Below are positions 11,780 to 24,136 of a stretch of DNA of 64,000 nt, piece after piece (the first letter of the stretch is position 1; each line of letters opens with the position of its first letter). Source of the stretch: Okapia johnstoni (Eukaryota > Chordata > Mammalia > Artiodactyla > Giraffidae); contig CM044314.1 in assembly GCA_024291935.2 (NCBI GenBank), positions 26,944,001 to 27,008,000 of the forward strand, read 5' to 3'. The notes beneath the pieces are model-generated. The model was not told the DNA's origin. It saw only the letters and a list, made by a program, of their open reading frames with translations, and did no database searches. Both the position numbers and the translations under genes were made by a program.

Positions 11780-12400
11780 AAAGCCGGGCCGAGAAGGGTG
11801 CTCCGTGGAGGGGGACACTGCGGCGGCGCGGCCTCACCCACGTTCCCGGGCCGCCGGCGACGCCCCAGCGCAGCCCGTCATTTCCTCGGACGGAGGCCCA
11901 GCCGAGGACGCCTCCGGCGACGTGGGTGGGCTGCTGCGAAGACGCGGCGTCCAGCCCCATTCAGGAACTGCCCCGGGCCTGGCCCCGCGGAGGGCGGGGG
12001 CTCTGTGTTGTTTAAGTAAATAAACGGGTCGGAGGCCGGGCTGGCCGGCCCCCGCTCTCCCTCGCCGGCCCAGACCGGGCAGGCCTCCCCCCATCCCCAC
12101 CCCCCAACCCCCGGGCCGGAGCCACCGCCGCCACCCACCGCGCAGGCGGGACCGCGGGCCGTCCCTGGACTTTCCAGTAAACAGAGAAGCTCTATCTTTG
12201 TCCTGGGCCACCGGGAGGCACTTGGGCCCGTTCATCTTGTTTTTTCAGATGTTCCCTTGGGTTCTCTTCCTGGCGCACCTCCTGCCCCAGACACTTCCCC
12301 GCGGCCAGTTAGCATCTTCTGCGCTGCGCGGAAGCTGGAGTCCAGGGAGGCGCGAAGGGTGGTCCCGGGCCGGGAGCGCGGCCTCAGCTGGAAGCTGGCC
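11780..12400. promoter_or_regulatory. CpG island, probable promoter or first-exon region of unknown gene
   Basis: My hand count gives about 48 CpG in 11761-12180 and a dozen or so more to 12400, in a window that is otherwise AT-rich and CpG-depleted. It is rich in GGCGG and CCGCC boxes. No TATA box, recognisable exon or consensus donor stands out on either strand. Overlapping long GC-rich frames on both strands (for example 11834-12235 minus, 12198-12455 plus) are expected in such composition. It lies about 47 kb past the recognised CDC14B exons in the direction of CDC14B transcription, so it is not that gene's ordinary 5' promoter. It could serve an antisense or downstream gene, a lncRNA, or an alternative promoter. 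Confidence 0.8.
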
Positions 12401-12607
12401 AGGAATGCAGTTCTCAGGCCCTGCTCCGGCCCTGCTGAATCAGAAGAAACGCTGAGAAAGGGGCCCAGCCGACTTTTCTACAGCTTCTCCAGGTGACTCC
12501 ATGCACACCCAAGCATGTGAGCCAAGGAGCCTGGCTGCTGGCTGCCCACGAGCTGGACTTTGATCTGTTCTGTGTGGCTGGGTCGTCAGGCCCAGAAGGA
12601 TGTCGAG

Positions 12608-12695
12608 GGAAATCCCATGGACAGATGAGCCTGGCAGGCTACAGTCCATGGGGTTGCAGAAGAGTTGGACACAACTTAGTGACTGAACAGCAACT
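12608..12695 (+). mobile_element. Bov-tA SINE 3' fragment
   Basis: Contains 'aatcccatggacagatgagc' and 'ggacacaacttagtgactg', the 3' half of a Bov-tA. It leads into a microsatellite. Confidence 0.85.
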
Positions 12696-12745
12696 ATACA
12701 TACATACATACACACACACAGAGGGAGAGAGAGAGAGAGAGAGGG
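12696..12745. repeat. (TACA)n-(CA)n-(GA)n compound microsatellite
   Basis: Three adjoining short tandem tracts at the tail of the SINE: tetranucleotide TACA, then CA, then GA. Confidence 0.9.
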
Positions 12746-12876
12746 GTGTCTTTGGATGGTCAGGCATTCAGGTTGGCCTAGTTCACGTGGCTATCATGTA
12801 GTGTGTGAAACCTGGAGAGGATCCCCTTCAATGCCCTTCTTTTTCTGTCAGGTCTGATCCTGTACAAGGCTGCCCC

Positions 12877-13040
12877 TGATAAGTATTGAGCACTTACTAT
12901 GTGCCAGACCCTGGGGGAGGATGTCTGTGGTCAAGAAAATTGAGTCAGAATCTGTGCTTATGGTATTTTCATTTCACATCAAGGAAGATAGATAAATGAT
13001 TTCAATAAAATAGAATGTGACAAGTGTTAGGAGAGTATTA
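12877..13040 (-). repeat. L2 3' end
   Basis: 'attgagcacttactatgtgcc' followed by 'agaccctgggggaggatg' is the reverse complement of an L2 tail. Confidence 0.6.
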
Positions 13041-13044
13041 TTTT

Positions 13045-13369
13045 GTTGTTCAGTCTCTCAGTCATGTCCGAATCTTTGTGACCCCATGGACTGCAGCACG
13101 CCAGGCTTCTCTGTCCATCACCATCTCCTTGAGGTTGCTCAAACTCATGCCCATTGAGTCGGTGATACCATCCAACCATCTCATCCTCTGTCGTCCCCTT
13201 CTCCTCCTGCCTTCAATCTTTCCCAGCATCAGGGTCTTTTCCAAAGAGTCAGGTCTTCACATCAGGTCGCCAGAGTATTGAGCTTCAGCTTCAGCATCAG
13301 TCTTTCCAGTGAATATTCAGGATTGATTTCCTTTAGGATTGACTGTTTTGATCTCCTTTCAGTCCACAG
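13045..13369 (-). mobile_element. BovB LINE 3' end
   Basis: Inverted BovB 3' terminus beginning 'gttgttcagtctctcagtc' and truncated at about 13369. It carries remnants of the C-terminal RT-associated reading frame only. Confidence 0.9.
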
Positions 13370-13424
13370 TGTTATTTAAGATCCTTCTAATTACATACCA
13401 TCTTGTGGCATCTCTTGTTACCTC

Positions 13425-13565
13425 GATCTGTTATTATTTACCTATTTCACTAATTAGCATGTTTACTTCTTGTTTTTCCAGCTGGATGTTAAGTTTCTGG
13501 AGGATAAGAACAATGTCTTACATCCTTTTATCTCCTCTTAACCTGGTAGGCTTTGTGTACATACC
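13425..13565 (+). repeat. L2-like fragment
   Basis: 'gatgttaagtttctggaggataagaac' followed by 'atgtcttacatcc' resembles the L2 stretch 'gtgagctccttgagggcagggac…tgtctta'. Low-identity match. Confidence 0.45.
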
Positions 13566-13589
13566 GTTGATTCTAGCTGGGGTAATGTT

Positions 13590-13778
13590 GCTGGAGCAGC
13601 ATCTGGAGACATTTTTGGTTGTTACAACTTGCACAAATTGGGAACAAGGTTCTATCAACATCTAGTCGGTGGAGGTCAAGGATGCTGCTAACATCCAACA
13701 GTGCATGGGACAGCCTCCACCCCCAGTACAGAATTACCCAGCTCCGAATGTCAGTGGTGCAGGGTTGAGAAGCCTGGC
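13590..13778 (+). repeat. MER20 (hAT-Charlie)
   Basis: Contains 'atctggagacatttttggtt', 'gtcaaggatgctgctaacatc' and 'cagtgcatgggacagcc', ending 'gggttgagaagcctgg'. First of three MER20 copies in the window. Confidence 0.85.
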
Positions 13779-15260
13779 CTAGAGAAACTCTTTGAATTCT
13801 CCCTGCAACATCCTCCTAACAAGCTAGTGCCTGGGAAACCAGGGAAGATAACACAACCCAGCAAGACTGCAAGGCTCTCTTCCTTCCTCTTCGTCCACAG
13901 CTCTTCCTCTGCCTGCCAGACACGTCATTCCTTTTCCTTGTTTGTGACAATAAAATCTGACCTGGCTTAGCAGAAGGGGACATGGACTCACACCTCATTT
14001 TCTTTAGCCTTTGAGACCAGATTTCTAGATACCAAATCCCTAGGTCATCTTTATTCTGATCATACTTCAGGTCATCAGTCCTTAAGGTGTGTTCAGGGTC
14101 TCCAGGTCCATCCCACATCAGCCAGTATGGCTCCACCTGAGGCCTTAGCCAGACTCATGTGTCAAAAGGATCTTGACAATGAGAGAAGTTTGAAAAACAC
14201 CACTAGCAATCTTTTGACTCTAACTTGACTCTTTGAAAGTGGCAGTGTAGGGATATTCCTGGAATGGTGATGAGTAACTGCTACTCATATGACTAGTGTC
14301 CCTCACTAGGATGGGTCTAAATTTCCTGGCTTCTTAGCCCTACATCATAGAAGTGATTAAAAAGGGAAGTCATGTTTTAAGGGTGCATCATTCTGGTCCT
14401 TAGTGTGATGCTGAGAAGGAACAAAGTCCTGAAAGACTGAGCAGGGTAGACTGGCTTTGTAACCATTTCTTCATGCAGCTCATCGCGCAAGACTTGGTCT
14501 TTGATCACGAAGCTGCACCTGAAACATCTGCTCATTTTTCTTTGTGGGAGTCCTGCTTAATGAAGTGTCCAGATGCAGTTGGTTCACACATCAGGCTAGA
14601 ATATTCAGTATTCTGTGTAATGAAGGGCAAATGCTGGCCTTCACTGGAGTGGCTGCATCTCTGCAGGAATTATTGACCCTTCTGGAGTGGGGAGTGGCAG
14701 GGTTGGGGAGAAATGTGCTAGGCTTGTGGTCTAGGAGAGACTGGGGGCTGGGGTGGGGTGGGAGGGAGATGAGCCAGTGCAAAAGACATGGCCACTGATG
14801 CTTGGGAGATGTGAGGGCTAATATCTAATGCCTATTTCCCCTTTTACTTAGTAATTTCTCAAGGTTGCTGGTTAACATCATTAAGCATGACCATCTCATT
14901 CTGTTATGGCTTAGAGAAGACCCTGGCCCTGTGGTTGGACTGAGTGGCATTCTGGAGCAGCAAGGTAGTGATGAGAGGAGGGCTGGGGGAGAGTGGGACC
15001 ACAGAAAGGCCCAGGAAAGGATATTCTTGTAATTCTTCAGGAAAGGCACTCAGATTACAATAATTTGAACTTTAGTGGGGAAGAGCAAACTTGAATTGCT
15101 AGAAAGCTCTGGGACATCTGTTTTACAGGTGTTTTCAAATATGCAAGAGTTTTAGTATCTGAAGATTGTGTTGAGGGATTCTGGTGGGATGAGTGTGCCT
15201 GCTACTCTGGGGAGAAGCAGCTTGAGACCATAAGAACTGGCTGGGTTTCAACTGACTAGA
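13779..15260. other. No gene recognised
   Basis: Unique-looking sequence. The frames at 13816-14136 (minus) and 14473-14798 (plus) show no domain. A run of GGGGAGG-type text at 14690-14770 is G-rich but not a CpG island. Confidence 0.5.
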
Positions 15261-15477
15261 CCAGTGGTCCTCATACAGGGTGATTTTGCTTCCCAGGCGA
15301 CACTGGGCAATGTCCAGAGACACAATTGTTTGTCGCAAATGGAGAGGTGGCTGCTACTGGCATCTAGTAGGTAGAAGCCAGGGACATTGCTAGGTTTCCT
15401 GCAATCCACAGGAAAACTGCAAGATGAAGAATTATCCAACCTAACATGTCAGTTGTACTGCTGTTGAGCAACTCTGG
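15261..15477 (+). repeat. MER20 (hAT-Charlie)
   Basis: Full-length in layout, starting 'ccagtggtcctcatacaggg' and ending 'ctgttgagcaactctgg'. The middle reads 'ctactggcatctagtaggta'. Confidence 0.87.
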
Positions 15478-16484
15478 GCTAGAACAGGGAGAGAGAGCTT
15501 CTTGAGAAACACTTGAAGACAAGGTTCATGTGGGAGAGCCAAAATGATGCAGGAGGTCTATGCAAGATTCCATTCCACTGAGGAAAGCACTGCAGACACA
15601 AGCCACCCGAATCTGCTTGAGATGTGCTGGCCTGTGTCCTACTCTGCAAATTTAGCATCAGGGGAGAGCTAAATCCTAGAATATTTTCATGCATATGTGA
15701 TTCTGAGCCAGGGTCTCCCAGCCAGGTCTTTTGAAGGAGGATTGGATGATTTTCTGTACTGAAGGGAAGTGAAAATCCCCACTACTTCCTTGAGGGACCT
15801 GGAAGAATATGTTAGCTGGAATGCTGCCAGACTCCTGCTGAGTGTGGCTAGACCTAGAGGCCTTGAGGATCAGTCCTTCATTTGCTAGAAACATTGTATT
15901 CAAAGCACAAACTAGCTCTGTCAGTGCCCCTAGTGGTAACTGTATTGCAGTGATAGCCAGGGATAAAGTAGATTGGTTTTTACTCAGGCTGTGCCAGAGG
16001 CCCAGACTTCCAGCCATGAGAACTGGGGATTTCAGGGGCAAGGCAGATGGGAGAATGCCTCGTCGAGGGAGGGTTAGTCTACATGAGCAAGGGAAAGACC
16101 AGGGGGGCCTCCTCTGAGGGAAGTGCCTCCTTCTATGTCTAGTCTGGGTCGTATCCTTAGACTGCTTTTGCTCACCCTATCCAGAGTCTCCTAAGGTTCC
16201 CAGCCAACAAGGGGGTTTTTCTGTGTGAGCTCATTGGTGGGGCATCTGTGGACACATTCTAACTAATCCCTTTAATCCTGCCATGAGACATGAGTACAAG
16301 CACCAGTGACACCAGCTGGCGCCTTCTTGTAGATAGTTGCATAGAACTCAGTACCAAGCATACATGGAGCAGCAGAGTGACAACAGTTAATTTGATTTAT
16401 TTACATTTGAAAAAACAAAGGTCTTTGGAAATAAATGTGCTCCATTTGAACCCAGTTCTGAAGGCCTTCTAATATTCTAAAAGA
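15478..16484. other. No gene recognised
   Basis: Two overlapping frames on opposite strands (15676-16041 minus, 15842-16117 plus) have no recognisable protein content. Confidence 0.45.
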
Positions 16485-16620
16485 TCATTACACTTTTCTG
16501 AGCCTTAGATTTTTTATCTATAGTATTGTTAGAGGATGGAAAGAATTCATGCGACACAGTTAGCACATTATCTGGCCCAAACTAGGTACACAAGGAAGCT
16601 GCTTTTATTACTGTTGTTAT
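16485..16620 (+). repeat. MIR 3' half
   Basis: 'ttttctgagccttagattttt', then 'agcacattatctggcccaaac', then 'aggtacacaagg' follows the MIR 3' half. Confidence 0.55.
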
Positions 16621-17146
16621 TTATCAGGCTTCATTCAAGGCTAGGGAAGTTTGAACTGACACAGTGTTTTTGCAACTGGCCGATATGGTTCCTGTAGTTA
16701 GTTACTGTTCCTAAACTATAGCTGCTTTAAAGCTTCTTAAAACTTTTAGTAGTATTGGTAATATATAATATGTGTACAGATGAATTAATCAATATATAAA
16801 CCCAATTATTGCCTAAAATAAAAGACTATGATAGTTTATTTAATACATACTTAAAAATAAATTGTCTTTGAAAAAGGAGGTACAGTAAAACTCATACTCC
16901 TAAATATAGTAACATCCCCTGGCTCAAAGTATTGCCAAAGTTTTCATCGCTTGTTAAAGGGCTCAGTGAATTATCTAAGATGTTATCATAATAGATTTGT
17001 ATCTGAAAAGGTAATTTTATCTTTATACTTTTATGTTTTAAAGTCTAGATTTCCAAACCTTTCATTGATTTTGTATTAACTATCTTGGGAAAAAAATATG
17101 AGTATCAGTGAAGCAGTTTCCTAGAATTTGTATTTTAATAAGCTGG

Positions 17147-17185
<39 letters not shown>

Positions 17186-18574
17186 GGGAAGAAGATTGTT
17201 GGGAAGAGTATCACCTATTTAAATAATCTCTTTGGGTAACATTTATAAAAGTTAAAACCCCTTTAGATTTAGGACCCAGTAATCGGAAACTTTTAATTCA
17301 TCACTGGTGTAAAGAAAGTCAACATTATCTTTGGTTTCCAAAGTGGTTTCCAAAAATGTCTGCACATCTGTTTTCTCATGCACTAATTCTTATATCTATA
17401 TATTAATTCTTTAATAATTTACTTTTAATATTGAGTACTTTTAAGATGCCCAGGTTAAATAGGTATTGTTGGGGATGCAATGTGTGAGACAAAGTCCCTT
17501 TATTCAAGGAGTGTATGAGAGCTGAGACAAAATGCTTCTCCCTAATTTAACCTTGAAATAGTTAAATGTGGAAGAGGTTGCTAGCTGTTCTTTAAATACC
17601 TATTCTCATCTTGCGAGTGGAATATGCTCAAAGTAGAGGGAGAAGTCTTTAAAAGGAAAGAATATGTCCTTCCTTCCCTTTTCCTCATTCTGATGGGGAT
17701 ACAGTGGTGAGCCATCAGAGAGAGCCAGGCAGAGCAACAACATGGAAGGAGCCTGGGTCCCACCCTGTGGGGTGTTGTGTTAGCCCAGTGTGCACACCTC
17801 AGACAATTCTTGCAAGAGAAATAAACTTGTATCTTAAGTCATTGTTTTAGTCTCTTTCTGGCAGTGGAACCCATCTACTAGACTACAGGAAGGGGCAGGG
17901 CCTGAGTGAACGCTAAACATGGTGACAAGGTGAACAGGACTAGAGCAGTCAGAGGAGATTTTATGGAGAATTCACACTTGACTCAGTTTCTGATGCTAGA
18001 ATTTGCAAGAGTGGAGGAGAAAGCAGAGGTCATTTCAAATGGTTCAAAGAATGATGCCTTTTAGGGGATGACAAGGAGGTCAGGCCAGCTGGATGGAATG
18101 GGGGTACAGAGGGTGTGTCTGGGTGCATGGAGATGCAGAATTTCAAAACTTATCCTAGAAGCAACGAGAAACCTTGAAATTTTGAAAGCAAATTGGAAAG
18201 CAGCTCTTGAGTTGGCAATTTTACTGGTGGAAGGAGATCAGCTAAAGACTGTTAAGGGTTTTCTGTATTTCACAGAAACTCCAAGGCTCTGCAGAACCTT
18301 CTGAGGCAGCAGGAAGGGCTGAGTGGAGATAGGACAGGCAACAGTCTGTGTTTCTCCACCCGTTTTAATCAGCAAACCTCAATTTTATCTATTTAATGTA
18401 GACTTGGGGTTTCTGTTCAAGGTTTTACTTGAAGAAAGGAGAGCATGGGGTTAAATGTTTCAAAAGCCACAGGACTGTGGGTGGTCTGGGAGAGCAGCAA
18501 ACCCAGCCCCAGTCTGTATTTGATGGAGGATGCTTAGTGTTTGGATGTTCTTTGTTTATGAGGTTAGGAGCTGT
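16621..18574. other. No gene recognised; one microsatellite
   Basis: AT-rich sequence. The only named feature is the GT repeat at 17149-17184. The C-terminal-like frames near 18068-18304 have no domain. Confidence 0.5.
17149..17184. repeat. (GT)n microsatellite
   Basis: About 18 uninterrupted GT units. Confidence 0.95.
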
Positions 18575-18775
18575 ACAAGCACATCTGGCTTCCTGGATAA
18601 CTAGCTGAGTTATTTTAAGCCTTAGTTTTCTCATCTGTAAAATGAGAGTGGTTTTTTACTTCAAGGGGATTGGGTGAGGCATGAGTTACTATATGGAGGG
18701 CACACAAAATACTGCCTTGCACATATTAAATGTTGAATAAATTTTAATGTTGTTGTTATTACTGTTATTACCATC
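18575..18775 (+). repeat. MIR element
   Basis: 'cttagttttctcatctgtaa' followed by 'aatgagagtgg', and a tail of 'ttgcacatattaaatgttgaa', give the MIR core and 3' end. Confidence 0.7.
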
Positions 18776-19046
18776 CTTACATTTATAATTATCATATAAG
18801 GATGACATTTGTAGGAGCTTAATAGCTAACGTTGACAGATGTAGAATGAAAGACAGACAACTGGTTCAGAGTGGCAGTTAGAAATTCGTAATGTTCACTG
18901 AAAATTTGCCCTGGAAATTAATTCTACTTCCGGTGAACTTGGGTATTATTGATGTTACTTCAGTGATAACTAACAAGCTATCCTGAGAACCTGAAGTATG
19001 ATGGAAAACTACTGTAGCTCAGCTCTGCATAATCCAACATATGCTT

Positions 19047-20577
19047 CAGTTCAGTTCAGTCGCTCAGTTGTGTCCAATTCTTTGTGACCCCACGAACCGC
19101 AGCACACCAGGCCTCCCTGTCCATCACCAACTCCCAGAGTTTACCCAAACTCATGTCCCTTGAGTCGGTGATGCCATCCAATCATCTCATCCTCTGGCAT
19201 CCCCTTCTCTTCCTGCCCTCAATCTTTCTCATCATCAAGGTCTTTTCAAATGAGTCAGCTCTTTGCATCAGGTGGCCAGAGTATATGAGTTTCAGCTTCA
19301 ACATCAGTCCTTCCAGTGAACACCCATGACTGATTTCCCCCAGGATGGACTGGTTGGATCTCCTTGCAGACCAAGGGACTCTCAAGAGTCTTCTCCAACA
19401 CCACAGTTCAAAAGCATCAATTCTTCGGTGCTCAGCTTTCTTTATAGTCCAACTCTCACATCCATACATGACCACTGGAAAAACCATAGCCTTGACTAGA
19501 CGGACCTTTGTTGGCAAAGTAATGTCTCTGCTTTTTAATATGCTGTCTAAGTTGGTCATAACTTTCCTTCCAAGGAGTAAGCGTCTTTTAATTTCATGGC
19601 TGCAGTCACCATCTGCAGTGATTCTGGAGCCCCCAAAAATAAAGTCTGACACTGTTTCCACTCTTTCCCCATCTATTTGCCATGAAGTGATGGGACCGGA
19701 TGCCATGATCTTAGTTTTCTGAATGTTGAGCTTTAAGCCAACTTTTTCACTCTCCACTTTCACTTTCGTCAAGGGGCTCTTTAGTTCTTCACTTTCTGAC
19801 ATAAGGGTGGTGTCATTTGCATATCTGAGGTTCTTGATATTTCTCCTGGCAATCTTGATTCCAGCTTGTGCTTCCTCCAGCCCAGCGTTTCTCATGATGT
19901 TCTCTGCATATAAGTTAAATAAGCAGGGTGACAATATACAGCCTTAACGTACTCCTTTTCCTATTTGGAACCAGTCTGTTGTTCCATGTCCAGTTCTAAC
20001 TGTTGCTTCCTGACCTGCATACAGGTTTCTCAAGAGGCAGGTCAGGTGGTCTGGTATTCTCATCTCTTTCAGAATTTTCCACAGTTTATTGTGATCCACA
20101 CAGTCAAAGCTTTGGCATAGTCAATAAAGCAGAAATAGATATTTTTCTATAACTCTCTTGCTTTTTCGATGATCCATTGGATGTTGTCCATTTGATCTCT
20201 GGTTCCTCTGCCTTTTCTAAAACCAGCTTGAACATCTGGAAGTTCACAGTTCAGTATTGCTGAAGCCTGGCTTGGAGAATTTTGAGCATTACTCTACTAG
20301 TGTGTGAGATGAGTGCAACTGTGTGGTAGTTTGAGCATTCTTTGGCATTGTCTTTCTTTGGGTTTGGAATGAAAACTGACTTTTTCCAGTCCTGTGGCCA
20401 CTGCTGAGTTTTCCAAATTTGCTGACATATTAAGTGCAGCACTTTCACAGCATCATCTTTCAGAATTTGAAATAGCTCAGCTGGAATTCCATCACCTCCA
20501 CTAGCTTTGTTCGTAGTGGTGCTTCCTAGGGCCCACTTGACTTCACATTCCAGGATGTCTGGCTCTAGTTGAGTGAT
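19047..20577 (-). mobile_element. BovB LINE, 5'-truncated, with TSD
   Basis: About 1.53 kb of inverted BovB. It is flanked by a 9-bp direct repeat, catatgctt, at 19038-19046 and 20578-20586. It spans the RT domain to the 3' end. The frame is interrupted: the RT C-terminal half is open at 19182-19934 and an upstream RT piece at 20251-20598. Confidence 0.95.
19182..19934 (-). pseudogene. BovB reverse transcriptase fragment, active-site mutated
   Basis: A 250-codon open frame from the RT palm to the C-terminal region, starting MSPCLFNLYAE. The RT catalytic box, normally YADD, reads YAND here (LRYANDTTLMS), so one catalytic aspartate is lost. Downstream 'KLNIQKTKIMASG' and '[16 protein letters not shown]' are typical BovB. 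The first RT motifs are in a separate frame upstream. Confidence 0.9.
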
Positions 20578-20598
20578 CATATGCTTAGCACTCAACAA
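20251..20598 (-). pseudogene. BovB RT N-terminal fragment
   Basis: A 115-codon frame with 'TTNKASGGDGIPAELF' and 'DWKKSVFIPNPKKDNAKEC', the start of the BovB RT domain. It is frameshifted relative to the 19182-19934 piece. Its first codons extend into flanking DNA beyond the element end. Confidence 0.85.
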
Positions 20599-23215
20599 AA
20601 TCTACTGGGAAGTTTCTATGACTTGACATCAGAAGGAAAGTGACTATCATGGAGGTTAATTCCCTAGAGACAGTTCTCCCCAAGCTGAATTTACATTTCC
20701 TCTGTTTATTTTTATCCCAGAGAACTTAAGGTGTTACCTTTCTTTCTAATCTCTTTTCATCTGCTTTCCTCTCAGTATTCGCTCTCCTGATTGTACAAAA
20801 GACCAATGAGATAAGATATATCTTTTTTGACCTCCAAAATAAACCCCATAACCCTTTTGCCAAATTTTTGTTTTGAGATTTGTTACTACTTGTACCTATA
20901 GAGAATAGACAGATATTAACAAAATAATAAACAATGAGAACATTACAAATTCCCAAGAAATCTATATTCTGCACAGCATTTCTGGCCTCCATTTATGTGC
21001 AGTGCAGGCTAAAATTTTTTTTTTTTCATTTTATCTTCCTCTCTGACTTCCTAGTTAGCTGTGCCTCTTGATTTCTTCTAATGCTTATCTTGAAATGGAT
21101 CTTCCCAACTCTGTGTAGGTGGGGCCTTAGATCCAATAATGTAAGGTTTAGCTCAAGAACCACCAAAAAGGTGTATCTAAAAACTCCATTAGGAACAGGA
21201 AGATGGAAAAAGAGAGACATCACCTTTTGGAATGCAGGTTGTATAAAGATAACATGAGACAGAGACAGTGGGATTACTCATCTCCTGTTTCCTGTTTGTC
21301 TCCCTCCCTTCCTTCCTTCCTGGCCTACCTTCTTTCTCACTACTGTTCACAAGTCCTTGAGGGTAGATATTCCTACCTGAGAAATGGGCCTGCTTGCATC
21401 TTCTTCCTGTTTCTTGTTTTCCCTCCATCCTGGATGTCTCAGCAAGCTCCTGTCTCTTCTTGGAAGCATGCCTGGACTCTGTGGCTCTTGCCTTTCCCCC
21501 AGGGCCCCATGAGGAAGTCTCTTACATCCAGAGGTGCTTGTCCATCACCTTGGCAGCAGTCTTTATAGAGTCACCAGCCTAATTATGTTTCTCTGGGAGA
21601 ATTCTACCTCAAAAGATATATAGGAAACTTTTATTTCTCAGGTGACTTATTGTAGAGAACAACTTCACACACCAATGCTTACACCAGAGGGAAGGCAAAT
21701 TTGGGGGGAGACTAGACAGTGTATCAGGAGATGGTTATCGGAATAACCACTTTTATCTTAAAAAGTAAGTCAATCGGTATGATGCTTAAATCCTTAAACA
21801 TTCTGTGAAAATAATGTTTGGTTCCCAAGGGAAGAGTAGATTTGTTGCTTCTTTATTCATAACAATGTTCATAACATTGTATAACCTTGAGGTGATTAGC
21901 CAGATTTCAATATGGCTTAAAATTTAAAGCTATAATAAGCAGTGGGCTCAGGGGTTAATATGGCATAGTACCAAGGTCTGAGCTTGTGTTTGCAGAGTTG
22001 GTTTCGTTTTAAAAACTACATTTATTGAAGTGATTTCTATCAACAACTTAATATTTAGAGGAGTTGCTCTAGGCAGAAAAGGAAAAGATTCACTGTAGCC
22101 AATAAATGTCTTTGCTGTTTGTCCCATCATATCTGAGCTTAATTTTTTTCAGGGGAAACCACAAAAAATACCTACTATAGTTGTGCTGAAGGCTCTTGAG
22201 GCAACTGCTAGGAGTTGTGGTGGAGGAAGGGTTCTTGTGGAGCTGTGATTGAATTACCTCCAGGACCAGTGGGAGGTCACTAGCAATTTTTTCCTTAGAG
22301 ATATTTATTTCTCTTCTAACTTGATCTTAAGTCTTGCCAGGGTGAAACAAACTTAAATTTTTCTTGGTATGTTATTTTAGTAGAATTCTTTTTCTGTTCT
22401 TTGGGAGTGTGAATGATATGAATTGTGCTAATTATGTTAAGACCTCATCTGTTGTTATTTGTGGATTTTCATGAAACCTGGGATGCATCTCAGAGAGCCA
22501 TCCCCTGCATGCAATCCTCTGAAACAAAGGGGTCGATGAAGCCAGCAGTGGGAAGAAAGCTTGCCAAAGGAAATGCTTATATCCTCGGAGGGTGCTCGGT
22601 AGCCAGGCCATTCAGCCAACTCCAAATATTTATGGAGCATCTTTTGGATACCAGAGCTCCACTGTAAGACTGTTTGCAAGCAATGAGTAGAAGGCAAAGA
22701 GAAAGCCATGTGGGGTCTGATTCCCGAGCTAGGAAACTGAAGACCGCAGCTGTGGTGGTAAGTGAGGAACAGGTTTCCAGGCTTTGGAATCCTTTGAAGG
22801 GGCCATCCTGAGCTGGTAGCATCCCAAGCTGAAAGAAAAGTCATACCTTCTCCCTCGCTTAGCCCCAATTTCAAGTTGGTGAGTGTTGCTCTGCCTACGT
22901 CTACAACTGAAGCATAATACAAAGGGCCCCCAAAGGAGCAGGGCTAGACTTTGGCCTGCTCTGTTTGCAAAGCCGTGTGTTCTGGTGAGGGTCTGGTTCT
23001 GCTCATAGGGTGCACTTTTCTCATTCTCCCAGAGGTACGCCACAGGTCTGTGACTTTGAATTTGATTCACTAAAGTTTCCTGCTAGCCAGCTACCTAGAG
23101 AACACTGGATGGGGAAATAAAGAAGCAGATGATATCTGTGTGTCACCTGAGGCAGAAAACTGTAAGTGGAGACCTGAAGATATTCCTGGGTTTTCTCAAA
23201 AGCTGCGCTGAGAAG
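20587..23215. other. No gene recognised
   Basis: Unique-looking sequence with a T-tract near 21016-21028 and a (TTCC)n patch near 21300-21322. The 155-codon minus frame at 22455-22922 overlaps several others and shows no domain or splice support. Confidence 0.5.
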
Positions 23216-23251
23216 ACACACACACACACACACGCATACACACACACACAC
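23216..23251. repeat. (CA)n microsatellite
   Basis: A CA run with two interruptions (cg, ta). Confidence 0.95.
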
Positions 23252-24094
23252 TTTCTCTTCTCTGACTTCTGTCTCTGTTTTTTTATTTGGAAAGGCATCA
23301 AGGATTTTATCTCAGGGAGAACTATAATAAAAGCCAAAGTGTGGAATACCCTCTGATAAACACCGGAGCTGTCAAGTGCTCAGTGCTTCTTCTTTGCTCC
23401 TAAGACATGTTGCTCAGTTCTCCACATGGACCTTTCTCTCCAGTTCCTGCGGTTTGCGGCGCCTGATACCACTTCTTCCACACGGCCTTACAGAGTCTAC
23501 CTGCTCAACAATACGTGCTTCTTCCTTCCTGAAGAGCTGCACTTCTGAACAGCTCAGGGCTCCAGTGAGAACCAGGACTGAGCTCCCCCTCGGGTAATGA
23601 CTGAGAGATGACACCTGGCAGCTTCTCAGAGCTGGCACACCTGGGCCCAGGCAGAGATGTCTTAGCTCTCAGAAAGTGAAAGAAGACTTTCTTTCACTTG
23701 TATTGTGTTGTGTCAGCTCTTGTATTAATGGAGCCGATATTGCAGGCATCTGGGGAAAGAAAAAGAAAAATGTGTCCTTTATACCTCCATCTACTTTTTA
23801 AGGAAAACAAAATCCTACACTAAACACTGCAAATAAAAATAGAAGCAGGGCTTTCCTATGGGGCATGATCCACATACCCAGGGCAAATTGAGCCTGATTC
23901 TGTTTCAACATAATTAACATTTGCACTAAGTACAAATGCATTCCTGTCTTCAGGACTGATGCTAGGCTTGGCTGCCCCCAACTCTGGCCTTGGCATTTGA
24001 CTCCTGCCTTTGTTAGGAGAAGCAAAGGAAGCAAAGACCCATAGAACCCACCCTTGTCTTCCCCTCTGCTCCTGCATGTGCACTCCCTGCCCCT

Positions 24095-24095
<1 letters not shown>
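23252..24095. other. No gene recognised between two CA repeats
   Basis: No repeat or exon identified. The low-complexity V/C-rich frames across both CA repeats are artefacts. Confidence 0.5.

Positions 24096-24136
<41 letters not shown>
24096..24136. repeat. (CA)n microsatellite
   Basis: About 20 CA units, uninterrupted. Likely polymorphic. Confidence 0.95.

Noticed and set aside
11834..12455. Long GC-rich frames on both strands across the CpG island, read as coding
   Set aside because: Proline/arginine/glycine-rich in all frames, as expected from composition; no consistent start, donor or domain.
12198..12455. Signal-peptide-like plus-strand frame (MSWATGRHLGPFILFFQM…)
   Set aside because: It resembles a secretory start only by chance hydrophobic residues; no known protein and no splice support.
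19042..20640. BovB TSD alternatives and a longer element
   Set aside because: Sequence beyond 20586 is not BovB-like; the catatgctt repeats give a consistent 5'-truncated insertion.
22455..22922. A 155-codon minus-strand frame with overlapping frames in other phases
   Set aside because: No domain, no splice sites, and competing frames on both strands; chance in GC-moderate DNA.
23216..24136. CRISPR-like or protein-coding repeats across the CA tracts
   Set aside because: Plain CA microsatellites; the V/C-rich translations are artefacts.
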